This document shows, piece after piece, positions 11,801 to 22,499 of a DNA stretch of 64,000 bases. This DNA is from Whitmania pigra (taxonomy: Eukaryota > Annelida > Clitellata > Hirudinida > Haemopidae). The notes under the pieces were generated by a model. That model saw only the letters and a program-made list of their open reading frames with translations. It searched no databases and was not told the DNA's origin. The translations under genes and the position numbers were made by a program. Where the stretch lies: contig JAJTWR010000254.1 of the NCBI GenBank assembly GCA_021613335.1, positions 1,377,501 to 1,441,500 on the forward strand, read 5' to 3'. Positions within the stretch are counted from its first letter, which is position 1. Every line of letters starts with the position of its first letter.

Positions 11801-14800
11801 ATGCCTCCAATAAAGGTATTCATGGACGACACCACCATGATCATGAACAGGAAGAAGGTTATCCAAAAAACCCTGGACAAATTGAACAACCTTCTAGGGT
11901 GGTGTCGAATGGCTTTCAAGAAGTCTCGCCCTAGTCAGGGGGAAAAATCGCAAGGACGTGCTCTTCGATGTGGCGGAGCAGCAAATCCCCACAGTATCCG
12001 AAGAACCGGTGAAAAGCCTTGGAAGGGTTTTCAACAAATCTCTCACCAACAAGAGCATGCAGGACGCCATTTTCCAACAAACCATCAAGGGATTGAAAAC
12101 AAATGGAATGAGTTGCAGTAGTGGAAATTATTCCAAAGCAGTGCCAAAAATTTTCCTTTGCCTCCATCATCATTGGACATGCTTTTGTTTGAAAATTTGC
12201 CTAAATCAAGACAATTCCAGAAATCTATCAAACTGTTCCCAGATACACCTAGACGAACTGGGGAGACATTGCACATTCAACATTAAAATCACTTCTCCAT
12301 TTGGCAGGTGAAGAAAGTCAAAATGTCATATCCCAAAGAAAAGTGGAACATCTGAGTAACAGGATTCCCTGACTTTAGACTGAACGCATAAAACAATCAT
12401 CTCCTCATGTGCATGAGTTTGCTCTATGCTTTGGAAAAATGTGAAATGACATCACTGCATTGCATCTTTCACATCCCATAACAAAGCACTTGATTGAAGC
12501 TTTTGTTATTACGGTATTGACAATAATTGCTGACAACATTTCCATTCAAACACAATTTCCTATTCGATTGGACCTTGCAATGACAATTAATCATGTCCAA
12601 TCATTGAAGATTGCTGGAATTAGTTTGAAGGTCCAGGCTTTTTCTCATGGCCAACTGTATCTTACTTGCTTTTGAATGGGATCTAGAAACAATCTATGCA
12701 TTTACTCCATAAGAAGTGACACAAATATTTTGTATTCACAGGATCTTGATAATTCTGATTAATGTCTAAATGCAATTAATTTATGTGACATTTAAAGGTT
12801 CACTTTTCAAAAAATAAATATTCCCAAATCCCATAAAAAGAAACAGACTAACCTATCATACTATGACAAATTCTTACACAAAATAATCTGATTCAATCTG
12901 AGCAATGCTGGTTAAAAGAGCTAGCATACATATTAAACCAAAAGTCTTCATGTCATTGGTTCAAGGTGGATTGGATTGTATAAGAACAACTCTGCCCACA
13001 AAATGAATAAAAGCAACAAAAATAGAAATCATACATTTCTAAATCAGCTAACAATTTAATCGAGTTTTCTTAGTTTAATAAAAATAAATACTTTTGTTTT
13101 ATTTGTTTGTGATTTATTGTCGTTTATAAATTCCCGCAAAAATATTCTACTTCCAACTGGTTTGCTAAGGTTTTGCTACTGAAACAAACTGGGTAGGGAT
13201 CAACTGGAGTCACATTTTTAGCTAGGGCTGGGGTACAAAATACATGTTAGATATGAAATATTCATATATATTAATAGCATTTTTTGCTATTCTTCTTAGT
13301 CTTCAACTTCTTAAAACTATTTGCAATGCTTCCATGAAAATTCAGCGATGAATTCAAGTTATTTAGCTGTAATTCCATCATTCCAAGACTCATTTGCACT
13401 TATAAAATTTTTATCTACTATTCCTTCATTATGTCTTTGGTTATCAACCTCAATAAGAGTCTCCAGAGAAATTTAGACGGGTCGCTTGACTTTAGGATAG
13501 AAGGAAAAAGGCCATTTTATTATGTTCTTGATGAAATGAATAGTATACTAGTTTAGTTTCATTAGTTTTACAAATTTCATATCAGGATACTGTGAATATT
13601 TGATTTGCATCTTCATCTCTGGTTTTTTTTTGGTTTTAATTAATAAATTTGTATAATGTTAGTAATCCTATGGTTTTGCTACTGAAACTAATCTTCTAAA
13701 ATTTAGGCAAGCAGATGAATTAAAAATCACATTGAATGCATTGCGATGTGAGTTTGAAGCATTGAAGGCTGAAGAGGTAAAGAAGGCAGCTGAACTGAAG
13801 GATCTTAAATGGAATCTGGAAAAAAGAGAAGAAGCTGCAAAAGATCTCAGAGAACTTGAAGAGACTGTGGCCAAAGATCTTCAAATTTTACACAGTCTTC
13901 GCAAGCTTTTCATCATAGACCTAGAAGATAAAGTAAAAAAGGTTAATATCATAGTTTACGTGATTTAATTATTCAATAAATGTTGAATACTGCATATATA
14001 AACCATATGACAAATTTCATTCAGCAAGTATTTAAAGTTAAAAATTAACACACTATAACAGTCATTGGTAGTCAAAATAAAAAAATATATAAATAAATAA
14101 AATAAAATATAATGATGAAGTGAATGAGAAAACAATTAAAAATATGACCATGGAAATAAAATAAAAGAATTAGGTTAATGTAGATTTTGGTTATGAAAAG
14201 CATTTATTGAAAAAATTAGTATTTAATTGAGCACCAAAGCTGTGTGGCAGCAGTCAAATATGAACAGGGAGGGCATTCTATGTTTTGGTACCACTGACAT
14301 AGAAGGAGATTGGCCAAACTTGACACTTGTGAGACCTCAAGATGAGGAACATGATGAAGGGATGAGATGAAGATTACATCTTGATCATCATCATATTCCT
14401 AACTATTTATAATTGTACTTCATTTAAATAGTGCCATAAGCATAACGTCAGAGATGCTTCTTGAAACCGTTTATTTCCCAAGGGTGCTTGTGGCAGTGCA
14501 GGCTGGGTTTCAAACACGACACATTAGGACTGTTGCCATCACCGCCTTATGCAGGCACATAACCCATTCGGCCAACCTGTCATAATTCATAACATTTAGC
14601 TAAGTTAATCCCCTTGGAAGATTCTCATAGTGTAGATAAGATAACAAGTCTAGTTAAACTTGAGTCCTTAAATTGTTAAATAAATCAATAAAATAAAATG
14701 AAGTTTGTATACAAGTATAGTAAAGTAAAGAAGTTTGTATGGATGTGCATTCCTTTTAGACAAATGACCTCTGCTGATTTAAAAAGATCTTAGCCTTCAG

Positions 14801-15736
14801 CCATAATGCATAAACAAAATTTAGCCCTTCTCGAAATGTAGTTGAATACTCTTACAATAGCGTTATAAGTGATTATTTCATAAAAACAAATTGTTAATTT
14901 TGGACAAAGTGTCAACATTTCATTACATTTGAGTAGATACAAGTGAACCAGGATGATGATGAGGCCACTTTTAATACCTCTGTGCAAAAGCAGAAGATAT
15001 CTTTCCTGGAAAGTAATTTGGATCAACTCACAAAAGTCCACAAACAGGTCAATTAAGAATTGATATTATGCTGATATCAATTTTGCATTAGAATCTTTTT
15101 AAAGCTTTCCCACATTATATGTTAGTTATGAATATTATTTTTTCAAGTATTAATAAGTGATAATCTGATTTTAGCTTGTTAGAGATAATGCAGACTTGCG
15201 ATGTGAGTTGCCAAAGCTTGAAAAAAGACTGAAAGCAACCATGGATCGCATAAGAGCATTAGAAACAGCTCTTAAGGAAGCAAAAGAAGGGGCTTTGAAA
15301 GACCGAAAAAGGTATACGTCATTTGTAGTTTTGGTCACTTATATCAGTTGTACAGGTTAGTAATGAGGATATGCACATGTGCAGATATATATGCGATTTT
15401 ATTTACATGTTGATTGTCTCGTTTGCCACGTGTTCATTCACAAATTCACTAATAACTAATGTTGGCCCATCTGCATTCCTTACCACAATTATTTTAGCCG
15501 ATTTGCACATTTGTAAACCGATATCAAATTCAGTATAGAAATGATCATCAATATGTATTAACAGGTACCAACAAGAAATTGACAGAATAAAAGAAGCAGT
15601 GAGGCAGAAAACTTTGCTTAGAAGAGGTCATTCTGCTACAATAGTTAAGCCAATCAGAGCTGGTCATGCCCCTCCCTCCTATGCAGGAGGGCTTTCGTCC
15701 AACAGAAGTAATGCAAATGAGATCAGCAAAGTTTAG
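2858..15736 (+). CDS. KIF5: Kinesin-1 heavy chain, stalk and tail (5' part outside window)
   Basis: Eleven exons: 2858-3006, 3163-3335, 3638-3913, 3983-4123, 4426-4620, 4680-4797, 9256-9439, 13707-13941, 14952-15047, 15175-15311 and 15565-15736 (stop TAG). All junctions are AG/GT and the phases agree; they join into about 624 residues. The first exon reads AKTIKN then [16 protein letters not shown], the neck-linker/neck-coil region of kinesin-1, so the motor domain lies upstream of the window. The coiled-coil stalk follows ([16 protein letters not shown]). The conserved tail has [18 protein letters not shown] and [13 protein letters not shown]. Kinesin-1 moves cargo toward microtubule plus ends; the stalk dimerises and binds light chains, and the tail binds cargo and inhibits the motor. 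The C-terminal inhibitory IAK motif reads IVK here (TIVKPIRAG). The introns 4798-9255 and 9440-13706 are filled with transposons. Confidence 0.96.
5465..5846. repeat. 191-bp tandem duplication inside pogo copy 1
   Basis: Two adjacent near-identical units, 5465-5655 and 5656-5846, both starting ggttggtgctgtttaatatt. The corresponding part of copy 2 (about 24430-24620) is present once, so the duplication arose after the copies separated. Confidence 0.9.
6890..7640 (-). pseudogene. pogo-family transposase pseudogene (copy 1)
   Basis: Minus-strand frames carry recognisable pieces of a pogo/Tigger transposase. From N to C these are a Cro-like/psq DNA-binding start ([22 protein letters not shown]), a [18 protein letters not shown] segment, a [14 protein letters not shown] strand of the DDE core, and [14 protein letters not shown], a very typical pogo motif near the catalytic triad. 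They lie in different frames with stops between them, and much of the second DNA-binding domain is absent, so no functional protein can be made. The reading ends at a TAA at 6890-6892, equivalent to 23233-23235 in copy 2. Confidence 0.75.
8091..8298 (+). pseudogene. mariner transposase N-terminal fragment
   Basis: A short open stretch begins [19 protein letters not shown] and continues through [18 protein letters not shown] to [11 protein letters not shown]. This matches the N-terminal helix-turn-helix of mariner transposases (pattern REVL, then ST-x-x-x-WF-x-x-F, then D-x-ERSG-x). Only the first third or so is present; nothing of the DDD catalytic domain follows. It starts about 90 bp after the right end of pogo copy 1, in the same KIF5 intron. 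Confidence 0.6.
8440..8992 (-). pseudogene. LINE ORF1-like remnant
   Basis: On the minus strand a coiled-coil-forming N-terminus ([20 protein letters not shown] and following) is followed, after a frameshift, by [32 protein letters not shown] residues and then [19 protein letters not shown]. This order (coiled coil, an IxxLPE-like strand, an R-x-G strand, and a terminal VxINxDLT-x-x-E motif) is that of RRM-like ORF1/gag proteins of CR1/L2 and related LINEs. It is broken by frameshifts and no ORF2 adjoins it. Assignment is from pattern only and moderately sure. Confidence 0.5.
9577..9645 (-). mobile_element. L2-like LINE 3' tail fragment
   Basis: The reverse complement matches the 3' end of the LINE at 1940-2356: a cgctacgcacatggcgct-type core followed by (att)n. 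Only about 70 bp is present. The rest of 9440-10090 (KIF5 intron) holds nothing else I can identify. Confidence 0.65.
10095..11235 (-). mobile_element. LINE with C-terminal zinc motif, 3' segment (sense on minus strand)
   Basis: Minus-strand frames starting near 11235 read [18 protein letters not shown] and [19 protein letters not shown], then TLHHVLSNC and GRYTSRHNQVL. This is the thumb region and the C-terminal CCHC-type zinc motif of a non-LTR reverse transcriptase with several stops and frameshifts. It pairs with the 5' segment at 11236-12110, which lies on the opposite strand: a complete coding order is obtained only if the two are taken in opposite orientation. The equivalent stretch is continuous in the second copy at 17850-18540. 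The 3' boundary near 10095 is approximate. Confidence 0.75.
11236..12110 (+). mobile_element. LINE reverse-transcriptase core, inverted 5' segment
   Basis: Plus-strand frames carry the RT core in order: IPKEKD and [12 protein letters not shown] (fingers), [33 protein letters not shown] (catalytic Asp region), [34 protein letters not shown] (the x-x-DD box), then [16 protein letters not shown] and FQQTIKGLK. Frameshifts and stops break it. The segment ends at TIKGLK near 12105, precisely where the minus-strand segment resumes at its beginning (11235). The arrangement equals a 5' inversion of one LINE insertion. It lies in the KIF5 intron 9440-13706. Confidence 0.8.
12111..13706. other. KIF5 intron remainder, no recognised feature
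   Basis: AT-rich sequence with no ORF, RNA or repeat end that I can support. The acceptor for the exon starting at 13707 (aaaatttag) closes it. Confidence 0.5.
14403..14582 (-). mobile_element. tRNA-derived SINE with L2-like tail
   Basis: On the minus strand the unit starts with a tRNA-like head: aggttggccgaatgggtta (box A-like), a long variable stretch, then gtgtttgaaaccca (box B-like). After a linker it ends with a segment resembling the 3' end of the LINE at 1940-2356 (agcatctctgacgttatgc then tggcactatttaaat, compared with gcgcctctgacgctacgc then tggcgctctataaat). The order head-linker-LINE tail is typical of tRNA SINEs that borrow a LINE's 3' end. It sits in the KIF5 intron 13942-14951. 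Related copies lie at 16100-16256, 21866-21945 and 28757-28855. Confidence 0.7.
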
Positions 15737-15985
15737 GTGCTTAAGTATTTGTTATGAACACACTTTGAATTGTTTAAAGCTTAGCATATTTTGCACATTG
15801 GTGTTGGAGCTTAAATTGTTGTGCCTTATTGTGCGATTGCATACAACAGCACTACTTGTTATAAGTTTGTCAAGCTTCTAGTCATTTGCTGAATTGATGT
15901 CGAATAGCTTAGATTACATCCTAAAATCCAGTCAGTCATTATGATAAGCTTACTAGATTTGGTTCAATGCTATTTGCAACTTTTG

Positions 15986-15991
15986 AATAAA
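15986..15991 (+). terminator. Poly(A) signal for KIF5
   Basis: AATAAA 250 bp after the KIF5 stop codon, in an AT-rich 3' untranslated region; it is the first canonical hexamer downstream. Confidence 0.6.
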
Positions 15992-16099
15992 TGTTTTAAA
16001 TCATTTGAACATGACTAATTTGGTTGGCTTTAGCCAGTGTCTATGTAAGTGGGATGTGGTTCCTTTTAATCTTCAACATTATCTAACAGATTTTTATTG

Positions 16100-16256
16100 T
16101 AATTTCATTATAGCATCAGAGATGCATCCTATAATCATTTGTATAGCATTCCTTCCCAAGCAGTGCAGGCTGGATTTCGAATACAACAAACACATTGTGA
16201 CTGTTGCCATTACCAATGTATATGGGAACTTAACCCATTCGCCTAACTTGCATGAC
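16100..16256 (-). mobile_element. tRNA-derived SINE, degenerate copy
   Basis: Same head as at 14484-14582 on the minus strand (aggcgaatgggttaagt, then gtgactgttgccattacc on plus, then a box B-like tattcgaaatcca). The tail is a shortened L2-like remnant (gatgcatctctgatgc). It is more decayed than the 14403 copy. Confidence 0.55.
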
Positions 16257-16849
16257 TTATTCAAATTCTGACTAATTGAGGCAATTAACTTTTTGAAAGT
16301 TAGAGGTCCACTGCCATCTTTCTCACATTTAAAAAACATACAATAATTGAGTAAGACCAATGGTTAAACTTGGCAATGTGCAGATGTAGATATGTTTGAA
16401 TGTTCTAGACTGTGGGTTGACAACCCTATTCAGGTTTCTAGGCTGGGATGTCGAAAAGTGTATGCTCTGTACGTGTACTCAGTACCAAATGTCCCTAGAG
16501 ATTTAAAACGTGATGTTTGTACTGTTGCAGGCAGGGCTTCGTGAGGTGTTAATAGTGAGCGATTACCCGAGCTCCCATGATAGAGACCGATCGAATATCG
16601 TTTTCGTTTTTAGCACCGTATATTGACGCTTTGTCATTTATGGCGTCATTTCGTTTTCTGTCCTACTAGGATAACGGTTCTCAACCTGTATGTCGCCTGA
16701 GTTTTTGGCACTTTGATACTCTGACAATTAGAATTTAATATTTTTTAAATACATTTTCTATAATAGTTTTCAATTTCCAACCAATCCGCAGCGTGCGCTC
16801 ATGAATATTAATCATTCAGAGCTGGTTCTGGTTAGGGCTTGGAAAGACG

Positions 16850-17345
16850 CAGCCCGGAACTGTGCGTCCAGAAACAAGCTAAATTTAAATTATTAACCTA
16901 ACTCTAAACATAGGCCTAACCCAAACCCGGATAATAAGTTATTAAAATATACTATAACAGTGCTGGTAAGGTAAGCGGGCGAGACGGCATTCCCTCAAAG
17001 AGATTTGAACCCGCGCTAACACCATGAAAGGCCAATTTACCCAATACACCAAAGAAACCTGATGCGAACATAATTGATGGAGATTTTGCAGCAGTGATCT
17101 GTCTAATCAATTATTCAGGTCAGAGGCGTTTAGATAACAACTAATATATTATTTTATTAGCAAAATTAAAAATACAAATAATGAAAAATTATAAATATTT
17201 GAAAAATCTTGTAACGCACTTTACCAGCCTAAAAATAGCTATTTTAGACAGCAAAGCCAGGAACTGCATGTCCAAAAAACAAGTTGAAGTGAACTAATAT
17301 TAAATTAATAACCTAACCCAGACCCTAATCAAAATCATAAACCTA
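16850..17345 (-). repeat. tRNA-like interspersed repeat (family A), copy 1
   Basis: The minus strand contains tggtgtattgggtaaattgg (box A-like) and gcgcgggttcaaatctctt (box B-like) near 16990-17050. It is flanked by cctaacccaaaccc-type runs and by an AT-rich part (aaatacaaataatgaaaaatt). The same modules in the same order recur at 37680-37960, so this is an interspersed repeat rather than a tRNA gene: a proper acceptor stem is not visible. The sequence 16257-16849 contains nothing I recognise. Confidence 0.5.
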
Positions 17346-17382
17346 TCCCTAACCCAAACCCTAAACTTACCCTTACCCCCAG

Positions 17383-17530
17383 AGATGGGCACTAACTAAA
17401 CTTTTTTTAGTTAAACTTTAACTAAACTATCAACTAAAAAAATCTGGTTAAACTATTAGTTACAACTGTTTTAAAAAAGGTGTCACTAAACTAAAAAAAA
17501 TAGTTAAACTTATATATATAAACCTTACTG
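17383..17530 (+). mobile_element. Possible hAT-type MITE end
   Basis: Begins cagagatgggcactaact, resembling the CAGNGGTGGGCA ends of many hAT elements, followed by repeats of (c)taactaaact and aaaaatagttaaac. No clear matching right end was found, so the call is tentative. The rest of 17531-17850 is unassigned. Confidence 0.35.
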
Positions 17531-17849
17531 ATTTGAAAAATTCAGAAAAGCTCGAATCTAAACCTTATATATGAAAGAAATTAGAGCTGGACATAATATT
17601 GACGCAGACCCGCTTATTCAGATAAAATAGGCATCTAGCACTGAAATTCTTACTATATTGATGGGCGTCTTTTAATTTAACATCTATGAAGCAAGTTTTC
17701 GCTATCACACTACCCATTTTAATACTTATTACCATTAACACGACGCAATCGAAAATAGAAGAAAACAGGAAATCATGATTTAACGTTTTGTGCGATTTGA
17801 AGCTGCCCCGCGCCCAGCCCCTGAGATGTGGTTCTATAATACAGACGCA

Positions 17850-18540
17850 AGTGGTCGTACACTGACCTTATCGCATAGGCAAGTCGGAGCGGTAACATCT
17901 TCCACATATCGCTCCAGTTGCTTCACGTCTTCCCGCATTGCCCACTTACCTTGCTGTGATTTCTGTACCACTCTTGTTCCACTTTTCACCTCCTTTTCTG
18001 GTTAACCATAGCGGCTGACTGTTGAGCTCGCCTGGGACCATTTTGGCAAGTGGTTCCATCCAACATCTTGACGGTCCGTCTGGGTAGGGCCTCTCACTAC
18101 TTCGAACATCAGCTCGACTACTGACTCATCCCATTCTGCACTCAGATTATCCTTCCAGATCTGAGCGGTAGCTTGACTTTGCGGATCCTGCAACCGATGA
18201 CAACGCTGGAAGCAAGCTTAGCCATTTTCTGGTGTATCGGTTAACTTTCCTGTCTAGCTTCTCAACCACTGACAAACTAATCTCATAGATGGTTAAAGGC
18301 CAGAGCAGTCTTGGAAAGAGCAGAAACTGGAGCAACCACACTTTGAACCACCCTTGCATAGGTGCCTTCAGCCCTTTGATGGTTTGTTGAAGCATGGCGC
18401 TCTTCATACTCTTATTGGTGAGAGATTCGTCAAAAACCCTTCCATGACTTTTCACCGGTTCTTCGGTCACTGTGGGGATTTGCCAGGCCGCCACATCGAA
18501 AAACACATTCCTGTGAATTTTCCCCGACCAGGGCAAGGCT
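17850..18540 (-). mobile_element. LINE fragment, second copy of the 10.1-12.1 kb family
   Basis: Minus-strand frame 18536-18147 reads [60 protein letters not shown] and KLDRKVNRYTRKWLSLLP, the RT thumb of the same family as at 10095-12110. Further frameshifted pieces run down to about 17850 (DKVSVRPLA). It is truncated at both sides. Because it reads straight through TIKGLKAPMQGWFK, it serves as the uninverted reference for the rearranged copy. It lies between KIF5 and TP53RK. Confidence 0.75.
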
Positions 18541-19167
18541 TTAATATAGTATTGAAAAGATAAAGCATTTACCTTATCCTCCTCAGACCCACCAATACAA
18601 GACGCAAAAAGTTTTGGAACTTTTTTTCAATTTTATAACATTTAAGAGTCAATGAAAGTAACTAAAAACTTTTTCAATTATTTGTTATGTACACTACAGT
18701 AACCAACAGGTCTCTATCACTACAATTGATTGTATTATCCGCAAAAGCTTTATGACCTTATGTACACTACAGTGCACTCGGGTCTGAGGAGGTTATGGAC
18801 CTGGGCATTAACAGCAAATAAGCTGGTGTTTGGTTGCAAAAGCTGGAGAAGAATGAAAACCCAAGGCATCAAACATAAGGAAAGCTTGATTTACATCTCT
18901 CTTCTGAATCGCACAAGGCAACCCTTGATGACTACTGCCATTACATGTTCAAGCATGGATATTCTATTATCAAGGTCTTAGTCAACATCTTACATATAGG
19001 GAGGTCGCCAATCTCAACTTCCTTGGCAGAAGCTGTTACCAGATAATTAGATATACAAAGTTGATATAGAATAGCAGAGCATCAAATCAATGATGTTGTA
19101 TCTTAGAATGAACCACCCTTAAATTTTGAAGAAACTAAGACTGAGTAGAGTTTTGGGTATGGACACT
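18541..19167. other. Intergenic, no recognised feature
   Basis: Sequence between the LINE fragment and the 3' end of TP53RK. Small ORFs here (for example 18730-18981) show no family features or coding context. Confidence 0.4.
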
Positions 19168-19173
19168 TTTATT
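19168..19173 (-). terminator. Poly(A) signal for TP53RK
   Basis: TTTATT on plus (AATAAA on minus), 53 bp past the minus-strand stop codon of TP53RK. Confidence 0.55.
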
Positions 19174-19225
19174 GTGAAGGTGAGAATGTCTATGTCTGGA
19201 ATTCAAAAACCAGCTCCAATCTATC

Positions 19226-21514
19226 TTAACCAATCATTGTTCTCTTTCGTCCTCTTGTTCTCACTTCTTCGAGCTTAGTGATAACTTCATTTGCAAACCT
19301 TCCACTGGTCTTTTTGTATGAACATAGAACTTTATCAAAAAATCCATTTAAATTGGGGTGTGTGCTAAGAATAGCACGTTCTAAGACATATAAATCAACT
19401 GCTTTATCTTCTGGGGCTACTTCTGTTTGACCAAGACCAAAATCAATTACTGTTAACTGCATGGTTGACTGATTTAAAAGAAAGTTGGATGTTGTCAGAT
19501 CTCCATGAACGATATTTTCTCCATGTATCCTTGCTATGGTGATTCCCATATTTTCAGCAAGTTTCTCAATGTCAACTTCTTTGAGATTTAATATGATGTG
19601 TTTAACAGTTTCACTGTCCCCAATGAATTCCATGTAGATTTTTCTTGCATTTTGATCAACAAAATATATTGCTGGTGTAGATATGCCTGCAAAACAATAA
19701 AATCAAATATAAAATCTCCTTAAAACACTGTCATGTTCTATTAATAAACACCTTAAGATAGACCTAGGATCCACTGAGGCTAGCTGCCATACAATTTGTA
19801 ATTAAGCCGAGCCTAATAATATCTCAGCCATCGCCAATTTTTGAAACCTAAGTCACCACTGACTTTACAGCAAAATCAAATTTGATTATATTCATAACAT
19901 CGATGACATAAAAGCCAGCTCTAGGCACCTGAACCATTAGCATATGTGCCAGTTTTCAGCTCGAGTGTTCATACTTGTCAATAGGAATTGACCTTGGACC
20001 CCGGCAAACTTTAGCCAGGGTTTAGCTGGAGAATGCTGTAAATCATGTGTAAGAAATTTAGACACTTTTTTTAAAGTGCAAACGTCTGTTCCATGTTTGA
20101 ATCCATGTCATCCTCAAGTTTCTCATTTGGTGGAATAAAATTGTTACGTTTTAGTTACATAATCTCCTGCGAGCAGCTGGGATTTTAACTCCCAATGGAG
20201 CCACACCAAAATGAAAGTCTTAATCACTTGTTTACTGATTAGTTAATAATTCATAATAATTCACAATACTGACATGCGAGTTGGCTTTGAGGGTTGTGTT
20301 CCTGCGAACAATGGTGAAAGTGACAGTCATTACATCTCATGTTCGTAACCCAGGGTACGCTCAGGGTAACTATATAAATGGTGGATCAATTAAGAAGTGC
20401 CTTCATATCCTATCTGGATACATAAGGCACTCAAAAAATAAGGCTAAATACAAATACAATACTCATCATAATAAATAAAACTGTCTGATTCTTGGGGAAT
20501 GACTTACTGCTCTCAAAATAAATATACTTAAGAAGCAGTAATGTTTAAACAGCATTCAACATGGCAAAAGTCTCACCACCTCTTTCTTAACACCACTTAG
20601 AACTCCTTTCACTATCACTTGGTCTGGCACGTAGGCCAGACATCCATCCATCCATCCATTCCTGTTTTACCATGGATGGCAGCTCATTAGGCCACACATT
20701 CCAGAAGGAACCAGAAGGAAAAGGTCATCCAAGACACCCATATATTTTTTCTCTGTGTACTCTTTGTCTATCTCTGTCTTAACGTATACACATTCTCTCA
20801 GACACAGGAATGTTTTCATCATTTTCCAAGGAGGCAAACAAAAGAGGTGACATACAACCCAAAAAGTCTGGATTTCCGTTGAGACTTTGATAATCAAAGA
20901 TAGTTAATGAAAGAGTAATAAGCACAAGTTATGTGTATGTGTAAATGAGTCTTGAAATGATGGAATTACAACCACATTCATCGGTGAATTTGCATGATAG
21001 CATTGCAAATAGTTTTAAACAGTTGAGCAAAATCAAAGAATCACTTTTAGTCCCACATCTAAACATTTGATGCCCAAACCCTGCTAAAAAAAAAAATATG
21101 ACCCCTACATGACAAAAACAATTGAACATTGATGCTAAGATTCTTTCAAGACGAGTCGGTTTCTTAAAAACCCTCGGCTCCCATGTCTTCATAAATACAA
21201 AATATAAAAAATAAAATTTGAAGCCCTTGTATTAGCGTGAAAGAAACACCTAAAAGATTGGAATATTTCTAACATTACATATTGCTAAATAAATTTATAT
21301 GGCTGTAAGACCCAGATCGTCACACAAAGTTACCTGCGGCTCTGCAGCGGGACATACATCGAACCTCCGATTTGAGCCTTTGGTAGCTCAGTTGCCTATC
21401 TAAGCATGGATGCCTATAACACTTGATAAACCTCTCCTTCACAATCGCAGGCCTGTCAAAAAAATCCTCTTTGTAAATGCGCCCTTCGGCACCTTGATCG
21501 ATAATTTGACGCAT
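19226..21514 (-). CDS. TP53RK: EKC/KEOPS complex kinase Bud32 (TP53RK/PRPK)
   Basis: Two exons on the minus strand: 21514-21334 and 19686-19226 (GT/AG, phase 1), giving 213 residues. The atypical small kinase shows QGAEGRIY (residues 7-14), the ATP-binding Lys in AIVKERF (K26) followed by CYRHPCLD, the catalytic loop HGDLTTSN (121-128), and the metal-binding DFG in VIDFGLG (D142). It ends with the family's basic RGRKRTMIG. Bud32 is the ATPase/kinase of KEOPS, which helps make t6A37 in ANN-decoding tRNAs. The start is the first in-frame ATG, close to the family's own start; the frame stays open upstream without another ATG, so an upstream exon cannot be excluded. At 213 residues it lacks the longer N-terminus of the human protein (253). 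The 1.65-kb intron holds repeats. Confidence 0.95.
20330..20402 (+). repeat. Short repeat shared with the SINE region at 28.7 kb
   Basis: The sequence tatataaatggtggatcaat lies near 20370. The same words occur, reverse-complemented, next to the SINE at about 28725-28745. It sits in the TP53RK intron. The rest of that intron (19687-21333) has low-complexity catc repeats near 20646-20660 and nothing else I can name. Confidence 0.4.
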
Positions 21515-21865
21515 TTTTTGGTCGAATTTCAACCAAGCAGTACGTAAACAATTGACTATCCAATTTAATAAAAGTACTAGATTATAAGTTTAATAATAAA
21601 AGTACATACAAGTGAACTAAAACATAAAGCTACAAAAATTACCAACTGGTTACAATTACAAAATTTTAATTCAACAAATTTAATAAAATACAGCAAAACA
21701 AATTGTTATTTATTGTATGAATGACATAAAATATCGGAATGGGTCAAATTCATTGAAGTATAGTCATGTTAATCAAATGTAAAGCTCACTCTTCAGATTT
21801 ATAAGAGCTTTATACAGGTATTATTAGGTATAGAAAGTATAGATCATATCTATCTTTCGGGAGTG

Positions 21866-21945
21866 CAGGTTGGCCGGATGGGTTACGTGCCCGCATACGG
21901 CGGTATTGGCAACAGTAGTAATGTGTCGTGCTCGAAATAGACCCG
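21866..21945 (+). mobile_element. tRNA-derived SINE head
   Basis: Plus-strand gtgcaggttggccggatggg, gttacgtgcccgcatacggc and gtcgtgctcgaaatagacc match the tRNA-like head of the SINE at 14484-14582. The L2-like tail is not evident; a ggctt-rich sequence follows up to about 22070. Confidence 0.6.
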
Positions 21946-22499
21946 GAAGCCGAGGGTATTCAGAAAACCAGCTCGGCTTGAAAGAATTTTAGCTGGCTTG
22001 ACAACCCACACGGCTTACGGCTTGGTAACCAAAATCGGCTGGCTTCCATGGCTTGATTTTACATTGCCTGCACCAATGAAAATTTAGTTGTAAAGTGTGT
22101 TAAAGTGTATTATTTTCGGTGTGTCATAAGTACTGTATTTTCACGAAATTAACACGCAGATGAATTTAACACGCGGACGAATATAACACGCAATTTTTCC
22201 AATTTATGTAAAAAATCACTTATAAAACACACAAACGATTATAACATAAAATATTAAATTGAAGCAGTTTCTAATATATACAAAAATCAAATATAAAAGT
22301 TGTCAAAAAATCTTCCGTTGGCTGAGCGGCCGATGCTTGAAGTGATAAAAACAGTGATATACAGATAGAAGTGCTCTTGATTGAAATATCAGTCCAAATC
22401 ATCTTATTCATGCAACGGACTATAATCAAATAAATAGATTGAAATATTGACGTCGTTAAGAAAGTGGCTGATAAATGTAACTCGTACACTGTTGCCTAT

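Noticed and set aside
16990..17050. Possible tRNA gene with box A/box B words
   Set aside because: No acceptor stem or complete cloverleaf can be drawn and the segment recurs with its flanks, so it was listed as a repeat.
18730..18981. 83-codon plus-strand ORF between LINE fragment and TP53RK
   Set aside because: Low-information sequence with no domain, promoter or splice evidence.
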